Part shown: positions 1 through 4,721 of the stretch, in pieces | How positions within the stretch are numbered: position 1 is the stretch's first letter | Layout of the letters: each line of letters opens with the position of its first letter | Assembly (NCBI GenBank): GCA_021732805.1 | Contig: JAKFUJ010000227.1 | Span: 1 to 6,326, forward strand | Origin: Betaproteobacteria bacterium | GTDB lineage: Bacteria > Pseudomonadota > Gammaproteobacteria > Burkholderiales > SG8-41 | Length of the DNA: 6,326 bases | Direction of reading: 5' to 3' | Program-made: the position numbers and the translations under genes | The notes under the pieces: generated by a model | Databases searched by the model: none | The model's input: the letters and a program-made list of their open reading frames with translations, nothing else | Told to the model about the DNA's origin: nothing

Positions 1-672
1 TTTGATGCGCTCAAGCTCCCGGTCGGCGCGTTGATCAACACCAGTCTCTACGACTATTGCCCGCAGGTCATCGCCGCGATGCGCCAGCGTCGTTACGAAA
101 TCATCGGCCATGGCCACACCAATTCCGTGCGGCAAGGCACGCTCGCCGTCGACGAGGAACGCCTCCTGATCGAAGATTGCACACGACGTATTGCCGCCGA
201 AGAGGGCGCGCCGCCGGCCGGCTGGCTGAGTCCGTGGATTTCCGAGAGCCTGCATACCCCGGATCTGCTGCAGCAGGCCGGCTACCGTTACACACTGAAC
301 TGGTGTCACGATGACCAGCCGTCGCGGATGAAGGCGGGTTCGGGCGCGCTGTGGGCGATTCCCTATCCCCAGGAAATCAACGACATTCCGGCAGTGATGG
401 CGCGGCAGACCGGCGCTGCCGAATTTGCCGACATGATCGTCAGCAACTTTGACGAAATGCTGCTGCAGGCCAAATCACAATCCCTGGTGATGGGCATCGC
501 GCTGCATCCGTACATCGTCGGCCAGCCTTTCCGTCTGCGTTATTTGCGCAACGCGCTCAAACACATCGTCAACAGCAAAAAAACATGGCTGACGACGCCG
601 GGCGGCATTGCCGGACACATGGATGGGTTGCTGCAGTCAGATGTCGCGATCAGAAAATATTTCAGCAGTTGA
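1..672 (+). CDS. Polysaccharide deacetylase (NodB/PuuE-like) family protein, 3' part
   Basis: The frame is open from base 1, so the gene starts upstream; 223 residues and a TGA stop are visible. The fragment resembles the C-terminal two thirds of NodB-fold polysaccharide deacetylases, closest in style to the allantoinase-like PuuE subgroup. Seen: a strand-turn segment ending in GHGHTNS (His at about visible residues 37 and 39), the usual place of the metal-binding H-x-x-x-H type motif; GWLSPW at about 74-79, which resembles the GW-containing substrate loop of PuuE-like proteins; and GIALHPYIVG near 165-174, whose His169 fits the late catalytic His motif. The Asp-containing first motif (TFDD-like) would lie upstream and cannot be checked. 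No signal peptide can be assessed. Members hydrolyse N-acetyl groups of sugars or the allantoin ring; the substrate here is unknown. The family call is fairly safe, the reaction is not. Confidence 0.82.
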   Translation, partial: FDALKLPVGALINTSLYDYCPQVIAAMRQRRYEIIGHGHTNSVRQGTLAVDEERLLIEDCTRRIAAEEGAPPAGWLSPWISESLHTPDLLQQAGYRYTLNWCHDDQPSRMKAGSGALWAIPYPQEINDIPAVMARQTGAAEFADMIVSNFDEMLLQAKSQSLVMGIALHPYIVGQPFRLRYLRNALKHIVNSKKTWLTTPGGIAGHMDGLLQSDVAIRKYFSS

Positions 673-885
673 GGGAAAAGCCCGAGTTTCCGACAACCCG
701 GCACACTGGGTGTAGACAATTCAGTTGCGGGTACGTTCGCATCTTGCCGGTAACCGCAATTACAAAGGCTGTCGCCCGCAGGCAGTGGATTTTCCGGCTG
801 GCTTGCCCCAATCATACTTTCGGGGATATTCTTCTACGATAACAAGTAAATCCGACTTAATGTTTCAAGTATTTAGAGATCAAAC
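673..885. other. Non-coding intergenic gap
   Basis: These 213 bases separate the deacetylase stop from the HiPIP start. I see no reading frame here with recognisable protein character; the frames that cross it are continuations of shadows of the deacetylase. Its last 60 bases are clearly more AT-rich than the neighbouring genes, as expected for a promoter and leader. Small inverted repeats exist (ACCC/GGGT around 704-719 and CCCC/GGGG around 807-825), but neither is followed by a T-run, so I do not call a terminator. Confidence 0.6.
803..832 (+). promoter_or_regulatory. Possible sigma-70 promoter of the HiPIP gene
   Basis: TTGCCC (803-808) and TATTCT (827-832) are separated by 18 bases and lie about 54 bases before the HiPIP start, in the AT-richer end of the gap. 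Each box keeps most of the sigma-70 consensus. This is pattern matching only; other boxes in the same AT-rich stretch, such as around GATAAC (838-843), are possible. Confidence 0.3.
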
Positions 886-1221
886 ATGAAATCAATAAAT
901 GCCAAGAACGAGCGTCGCGAGTTTCTGAAATTGGGATCGCTGGCAGTCGCCTCGATTGCACTAGCTGTTTACTCAGGAAAATCGGCTGCGCAAGGTGTGC
1001 CGGTCGACGAAAAGGATTCGGTTGCACAGAGCCTCGGTTACAAAGCGGATGCAACTAAAATCGATAAGGCCAAGTTCCCCAAGTATGCGGCGGGGCAACA
1101 ATGCGCCAATTGCCAGCTGTATCAGGGCAAGAGCGGGAATGCCTCAGGCGCTTGCCCGATCTTCCCAGGCAAGGTTGTGAATTCTGAAGCATGGTGTTCG
1201 GCTTACGTCAAGAAAGCATAG
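886..1221 (+). CDS. High-potential iron-sulfur protein (HiPIP), Tat-exported
   Basis: A 111-residue protein with a twin-arginine signal: Arg10-Arg11 in ERREFLK, a hydrophobic stretch at about 17-30, and likely cleavage around SAAQG (33-37). The mature part of about 75 residues carries four cysteines at 73, 76, 90 and 104 (C-x2-C-x13-C-x13-C), followed by an aromatic/SAY tail. This is the HiPIP pattern for one [4Fe-4S] cluster working between the 2+ and 3+ states. Known members are soluble periplasmic electron carriers that pass electrons from the bc1 complex to oxidases or photosynthetic reaction centres. Tat export fits, because the cluster is inserted before translocation. The ATG is preceded by AGAG (875-878) at suitable spacing. 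Size and cysteine spacing are typical, and no damage is visible. The TAG stop sits exactly where the decayed IS appears to begin. Confidence 0.95.
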   Translation: MKSINAKNERREFLKLGSLAVASIALAVYSGKSAAQGVPVDEKDSVAQSLGYKADATKIDKAKFPKYAAGQQCANCQLYQGKSGNASGACPIFPGKVVNSEAWCSAYVKKA

Positions 1222-1290
1222 CTGTTGCAATCGATTTCGGTGTGAACGCCAGCTTGCGCTGATCTCGGCTCGTTATGTTCGCTGTCTGCC

Positions 1291-1811
1291 TTCAACCACC
1301 GCTACCTACCCCTTCTTGAAGCCAGGGGCTCGACGCATATTCCGGTATAGCGCTCTGGTGATGATTTGACTGGCGAGTTTGTCGAAGCGGTGCTGTGGAT
1401 AGCGCGTACCGGCAGTCCGTGGCGCGACCTTGACCCAGCGTTGGGCAACTGGCACACCACGTATACGCGCTTCTCGCGCTGGGGCAAAAACGGCGTATGG
1501 CAGCGTGTGATCAAGGCCGTCAGCGATGACACGGATTGGGAAGCGCTATGCATTGACAGCACGGTGGTGCGCGCCCACCAGCACGCTGCTGGCGCCCAAA
1601 AAAAGAAGGCGCCCAAGCGGTGATTCCGCCACGCCGCAACCGCACTGAACAAAGAGACTATGATCGACATGTATATAAAGACCGCAATCTGGTGGAACGC
1701 TTCTTCAATCGTCTCAAACAGTTTCGCCGCATTGCCACGCGCTATGAAAAACTCGCACGCAACTTCATTTCCCTGCTCAACCTGACGTGCGCCTACATCT
1801 GGTTGGCTTGA
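1291..1811 (+). pseudogene. IS5-family transposase remnant, broken
   Basis: Three pieces of one DDE transposase are recognisable. Piece 1 (1291-1347, frame 1) reads FNHRYLPLLEARG and is cut by an in-frame TAG at 1348-1350. Piece 2 (1351-1623, same frame) contains EAVLWIARTGSPWRDLD, the RFSRWGKNGVWQRV segment and IDSTVVRAHQHAAG, whose Asp is the first catalytic residue. Piece 3 (1620-1811, shifted by -1) contains VIPPRRNRTEQRDYDRH and LVERFFNRLKQFRRIATRYE, whose Glu is the third catalytic residue. The segment that normally links them (GRSRGGFTTK-like, and ADKGYD-like with the second catalytic Asp) is absent. About 170 residues remain of a usual 260-275. No credible start codon precedes piece 1 in frame. 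The protein cannot be an active transposase. Confidence 0.9.
1599..1605 (+). promoter_or_regulatory. Relic -1 programmed frameshift site (A AAA AAG)
   Basis: A run of seven A (1598-1604) followed by G gives a slippery heptamer in the correct register for the upstream transposase frame (codons CAA AAA AAG). A -1 slip continues as GAA GGC GCC CAA GCG GTG ATT, straight into the VIPPRR frame. Several IS5-family elements make transposase by frameshifting at an A-rich site near this position, just after the HQHAAGA segment. Two GGCGCC palindromes (1591-1596 and 1608-1613) flank the run and could pair, placing it in a loop. With the middle of the gene lost, the site is probably only a relic. Confidence 0.6.
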
Positions 1812-1831
1812 TTGTTAACAGGCTCTAGTCC

Positions 1832-2632
1832 ATGACGAATGTCGTTAAAGCAGAAAACCCGGTAAAAACGATGATGCGCGACGGCAAAGTCGCGCTCGGC
1901 ATGAACGTCCGTCTGGTGCGTTCGGGCGACATCGCCCGCATCGCCAAGTCGAGCGGGCATGATTTCATTTTCATCGACATCCAGCATTCGCTGTTCAATC
2001 TCGAAACCATCGGTCACATCGCGCAGGCGGCGCTGGGTTGCGGCGTGGCGCCCCTGGTGCGTGTGCGTAGCTGTGATGATCCTGATATTTCAGTGTTGCT
2101 CGACAACGGGGTCACCGGCATCGTGTTTCCCGACATCAGCACGGCGGAAGAAGCGCAACGTGCGGTCAATCGCGCGAAGTTTCCGCCGATTGGCCGGCGC
2201 TCGGTATCAGGCGGTTACGCCATTTTTGATTACCGTCCGATGTCCACCGCCGATGCTGTACCGGCTCTGCAGGAAAATACGCTGGTGGTGTGCATGATCG
2301 AAACCCGCGCCGGCGTCGAGAACATTGATGCCATTGCCGCAGTCGAAGGCATCGATGTCATTCATATCGGCGCCAATGATTTGCTGACAGCGCTGGGCAA
2401 GCCGGGCCAGTTAGGCGATGCGGAAGGCGCTGCGGCGATTGAGAAAGTGATTGCGTCGGCCGTGCGTCACGGCAAGATTGCCGGTGTCGGCGGAGATCGC
2501 AATCTGGCGCGGCAGATGGAGTACATCCGCCGCGGCGCGCGTTTCATCACCACCAACAGCGAAATCGCTTTCATCATGGCCGAGGCGACACGCGTCACCA
2601 CTGAATTGCGCCGGGCCTTGCAGTCAATGTAA
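1832..2632 (+). CDS. HpcH/HpaI aldolase/citrate lyase family protein
   Basis: A 266-residue protein, the normal length for class II (metal-dependent) pyruvate-type aldolases of the HpcH/HpaI family, which cleave 2-keto-4-hydroxy acids into pyruvate and an aldehyde. Visible landmarks: DFIFIDIQHS with Asp49 and catalytic-base-type His52; LVRV with Arg77 in the place of the substrate-carboxylate Arg; a GVTGIVFPDI strand with TAEEAQ (about 93-109); metal ligand Glu157 in CMIETRAGVENID; and metal ligand Asp183 in IGANDLLTALG. The barrel is complete and shows no frameshift. The usual DGEH is DIQH here, a variant I believe occurs in relatives. Substrate cannot be deduced. The ATG is preceded by the IS right end with no good Shine-Dalgarno sequence; nearby Met14/Met15 are alternatives, but the longer N-terminus fits the family. 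The adjacent Bug receptor gene begins 59 bases after the stop. Confidence 0.9.
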   Translation: MTNVVKAENPVKTMMRDGKVALGMNVRLVRSGDIARIAKSSGHDFIFIDIQHSLFNLETIGHIAQAALGCGVAPLVRVRSCDDPDISVLLDNGVTGIVFPDISTAEEAQRAVNRAKFPPIGRRSVSGGYAIFDYRPMSTADAVPALQENTLVVCMIETRAGVENIDAIAAVEGIDVIHIGANDLLTALGKPGQLGDAEGAAAIEKVIASAVRHGKIAGVGGDRNLARQMEYIRRGARFITTNSEIAFIMAEATRVTTELRRALQSM

Positions 2633-2678
2633 ATGGCGGATTTGCAGTAAGTAATTGATTTTATTGATAATTTTATGA

Positions 2679-2684
2679 AGAGGA
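2679..2684 (+). promoter_or_regulatory. Ribosome binding site of the Bug receptor gene
   Basis: AGAGGA lies 7 bases before the ATG at 2692 in a strikingly AT-rich spacer (2645-2691). It fixes the start and implies good translation of the receptor, in contrast to the weak upstream context of the aldolase. Confidence 0.7.
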
Positions 2685-2691
2685 AAACAAT

Positions 2692-3669
2692 ATGACGCAT
2701 TTCCTGAAACCGATACTGGCCGGAATGATTGCGGCGGCACTGGCGCTGCCGGTATTGGCGCAGGCCGCAGAATGGGCGCCGACCAAACCGATACGCGTGA
2801 TCGTGCCGTTCCCGCCGGGCGGCAGTAACGACATCGTCGGGCGCCTGGTGGCGGGCGATCTGAGCCCGCTGCTCGGTCAGCAGGTGGTGATCGACAATCG
2901 CGGCGGCGCCGGCGGCATCATTGGTTCCGAAATTGCCGCGAATTCCCAGCCCGACGGACACACGCTGCTGATCGCTTCGGTGGCCTTTGCCTACAATCCT
3001 TCGATCTACAAATCGCAGGTGCGCTTCAATCCCGAGAAATCGTTTACGCCGATCGCGCTGATCGGCACCGGCCCCAGCGCACTGACCGTGAGTCCGAAGA
3101 TGGCAGTAAAAACGACCAAAGATCTCATCGATCTGGCCAAGGCGAAACCGGGCACGTTGAATTATGCGACTGCAGGCATCGGCAGCTTCCAGCACCTGAG
3201 TACCGAATTGCTGAAACTGCAGGCCAAGATCAATATTGTTCACATCCCGTTCAAGGGCGGCGGTCCGGCAATGGCGGACGTGATTGCCGGCAACACGCAG
3301 ATCACCATGGGTTCACTGTTGCAACTGGTGCCGCACATCCAAAGCAGCCGTCTGCGGCTGCTCGCCGTCGGCAGCGCCAAGCGCAACAGCGCGTTTCCCA
3401 ACACGCCGACCGTCGCTGAGACGGTTCCCGGCTATGAGGCGAACAACTGGTGGGGCATACTCGCGCCGGCCGGTGTGTCGCCCGATATCGTGCGCAGGCT
3501 CGAATCGGCAGTGTCAAAGGTGGTTAACACGCCCGAAATGCAGAAAAAGTTTGATTCGCAGGGCACCGATGTCGATTACAAGAATTCAGCGGACTACGGA
3601 AAATTCATCAAGACTGAAACCACCAAGTGGTCGAAAGTGGTCCGCGACGCGGGCATCAAGGCCGAATAA
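2692..3669 (+). CDS. Bug-family TTT periplasmic substrate-binding protein (TctC-like)
   Basis: A 325-residue secreted receptor of the Bug/TctC family. A Sec signal peptide is evident: Lys6, a hydrophobic core at about 8-22, and an AQA cleavage site near 23-25. The mature protein starts with the family hallmark: W-x-P-x-K-P-I-R-V-I-V then PFPPGGSNDIVGR (first ligand loop), followed by VIDNRGGAGGIIGSEIAA. Later come the TLNYATAGIGSFQHL loop, VHIPFKGGGPAMADVIAG, and the C-terminal ANNWWGILAPAGVSPDIV segment. These proteins close around carboxylates or related small organic molecules in the periplasm and pass them to TctA/TctB transporters; many in Burkholderiales are orphans without local transporter genes, as here. 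The preceding aldolase suggests a hydroxy- or keto-acid-related ligand, which is only inference. The gene is intact and followed by a terminator hairpin. Confidence 0.95.
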   Translation: MTHFLKPILAGMIAAALALPVLAQAAEWAPTKPIRVIVPFPPGGSNDIVGRLVAGDLSPLLGQQVVIDNRGGAGGIIGSEIAANSQPDGHTLLIASVAFAYNPSIYKSQVRFNPEKSFTPIALIGTGPSALTVSPKMAVKTTKDLIDLAKAKPGTLNYATAGIGSFQHLSTELLKLQAKINIVHIPFKGGGPAMADVIAGNTQITMGSLLQLVPHIQSSRLRLLAVGSAKRNSAFPNTPTVAETVPGYEANNWWGILAPAGVSPDIVRRLESAVSKVVNTPEMQKKFDSQGTDVDYKNSADYGKFIKTETTKWSKVVRDAGIKAE

Positions 3670-3676
3670 CCCCTGC

Positions 3677-3700
3677 GGGCGGCATCAGCCGCCCCTTTTT
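3677..3700 (+). terminator. Rho-independent terminator / attenuator after the Bug gene
   Basis: GGGCGGC (3677-3683), loop ATCA, GCCGCCC (3688-3694), then C and TTTTT (3696-3700). The seven-base-pair all-GC stem, tight loop and T-run are classic. It starts 7 bases after the receptor stop and ends only 12 bases before the next ATG, so it either separates two units or sets a lower level of read-through into the oxidoreductase gene. Confidence 0.85.
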
Positions 3701-3712
3701 CTGGAGACTCAA

Positions 3713-4684
3713 ATGCCGCATGTCATACGCATACATCAGAACGGTGGTCCGGAGCAAATGCGCTGGGAGGAAGTCACGGTGGGCGATCCCGGCCCTGGTG
3801 AGGTCCGTGTGCGCAATACCGCCGTCGGATTGAACTACATCGATACCTATCATCGCTCGGGGCTGTATCAAATGCCGATGCCGATGGTGCTGGGTTCCGA
3901 AGGCGCGGGCGTGGTTGAGGCCGTCGGACCCAAGGTCGGGGAATTCAAGGTCGGCGATCATGTGGCTTACGCGCAGCCGATCGGCGCCTATGCCGAAGTG
4001 CTGTTGCGGCCGGTGGCGCGGCTGGTGAAAATTCCCGCCGGCATCAAGGATGAAACGGCGGCGGCGATGATGCTGAAGGGCATGACCGCCTGGTACCTGT
4101 GCCGGCGCACTTATCGCGTCAAAAAAGGCGACACCATCGTTGTGCATGCTGCGGCCGGCGGTGTAGGCCAGATACTGTGCCAGTGGTCGAAACACCTGGG
4201 CGCCACCGTGATCGGCACCGTGGGCAGCGACGAAAAAGTCGCGCTGGCAAAAAAAGCCGGCTGCAAACATGTGGTGGTGATGTCGCGCGAAAAACTGTCC
4301 GAGCGGGTCAAGGCGATCACCAAGGGCAAAGGCGTGCCGGTGGTGTTCGACGGCGTCGGCAAGGATACCTTCACGGAGTCGCTGGACTGCCTGGCGCCGC
4401 TGGGCCTGATGGCAAGTTTCGGCAATGCCTCGGGCGCCGTGGCGCCGGTCAACATCGGCATCCTGGCGCAAAAAGGTTCGCTGTATCTGACCAGGCCGAC
4501 GCTGGTCAATTACACCTCGGCGCGCGAGGATCTGCTGGCCGCAGCCCGCGAGTTGTTCGCCGTGGTCAAAAAAGGCGCGGTGAAAATCACCATCAACCAG
4601 CGTTACCCGCTGCGTGATGCGGCGCAGGCGCACCGCGATCTGGAAGCGCGCAAGACCACGGGTTCGACCGTGCTGTTGCCGTAA
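3713..4684 (+). CDS. Zinc-independent NADPH:quinone oxidoreductase (MDR superfamily)
   Basis: A 323-residue protein of the quinone oxidoreductase/zeta-crystallin branch of the medium-chain dehydrogenases, which reduces quinones or activated alkenes with NADPH in the cytoplasm. N-terminal GroES-like domain: GPGEVRVRNTAVGLNYIDTY (28-47) and GSEGAGVVEAVG (61-72). Rossmann domain: the NADPH signature AAAGGVGQ at 146-153, and a VFDGVGKDTF segment at 211-220 that fits the QOR signature region. C-terminal LARKTTGSTVLLP-like ending (EARKTTGST at 311-319) is also typical. The zinc ligands of alcohol dehydrogenases are absent. I start at the ATG at 3713 because GGAGA (3703-3707) precedes it by a good distance and the protein then begins at the usual QOR N-terminus; the longer frame upstream runs out of phase through the receptor gene. 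The physiological substrate is not evident. Confidence 0.93.
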   Translation: MPHVIRIHQNGGPEQMRWEEVTVGDPGPGEVRVRNTAVGLNYIDTYHRSGLYQMPMPMVLGSEGAGVVEAVGPKVGEFKVGDHVAYAQPIGAYAEVLLRPVARLVKIPAGIKDETAAAMMLKGMTAWYLCRRTYRVKKGDTIVVHAAAGGVGQILCQWSKHLGATVIGTVGSDEKVALAKKAGCKHVVVMSREKLSERVKAITKGKGVPVVFDGVGKDTFTESLDCLAPLGLMASFGNASGAVAPVNIGILAQKGSLYLTRPTLVNYTSAREDLLAAARELFAVVKKGAVKITINQRYPLRDAAQAHRDLEARKTTGSTVLLP

Positions 4685-4721
4685 TGCCCTTGGGTTGCGG
4701 GCGCGGCGGTATCATTGCTGC
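4685..4721 (+). promoter_or_regulatory. Short spacer with possible leaderless start signal for the kinase gene
   Basis: Only 37 bases separate the oxidoreductase stop from the kinase ATG, and no Shine-Dalgarno-like purine run lies at the right distance. A TATCAT hexamer (4710-4715) ends 6 bases before the ATG and resembles a -10 box, which would give a leaderless or nearly leaderless mRNA. No well-spaced -35 box is visible: TTGGGT (4690-4695) is 14 bases away. Read-through from the upstream gene is the alternative. Confidence 0.3.

Larger units (their letters stand above)
1221..1825 (+). mobile_element. Decayed IS5-family element (IS427-like), internally deleted, about 605 bp
   Basis: The stretch between the HiPIP stop and the aldolase start holds the two ends of an IS5-family transposase but not its middle. 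The right end reads, on the reverse strand, GAGCCTGTTAACAATCAAGC and is flanked by TA (1826-1827). A possible degraded left end, GCTGTTGCAATCG, starts at 1221, is flanked by TA (1219-1220), and matches the right end as CTGTT..CAATC with small gaps. Family members are usually about 830-900 bp, so roughly 250 bp appear to be missing. The right boundary is fairly well placed because transposase coding ends at 1811 and the aldolase starts at 1832. The left boundary and the TA duplication are inference. Confidence 0.7.

Noticed and set aside
704..825. Weak hairpins in the gap as terminators (ACCC/GGGT, CCCC/GGGG)
   Set aside because: Stems are only four base pairs with long loops and no following T-run.
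585..842. Possible small gene crossing the end of the deacetylase and the gap
   Set aside because: It overlaps the deacetylase out of frame, its gap portion shows no protein-like conservation pattern, and no ribosome site favours it.
1302..1670. - strand frame over the IS remnant (122 codons)
   Set aside because: The + strand carries clear transposase motifs, and the reverse frame is low-complexity and unlike any family I know.
2675..2695. Tiny frame MKRKTI overlapping the Bug start (ATGA)
   Set aside because: Six codons inside the ribosome-site region of the receptor gene. Translational coupling is possible, but nothing beyond chance supports it.
2467..3243. - strand frame spanning the end of the aldolase and the start of the Bug gene
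   Set aside because: It crosses two well-supported genes and the AT-rich spacer, and its translation has no family features.
3284..3712. Upstream extension of the oxidoreductase frame into the Bug gene
   Set aside because: The extension is an out-of-phase reading of the receptor gene. The normal QOR N-terminus and a good ribosome site both point to the ATG at 3713.
3656..4633. Long - strand frame opposite the quinone oxidoreductase (325 codons)
   Set aside because: Composition is that of an antisense shadow (many His, Arg, Gln), and the + strand protein is unmistakable.
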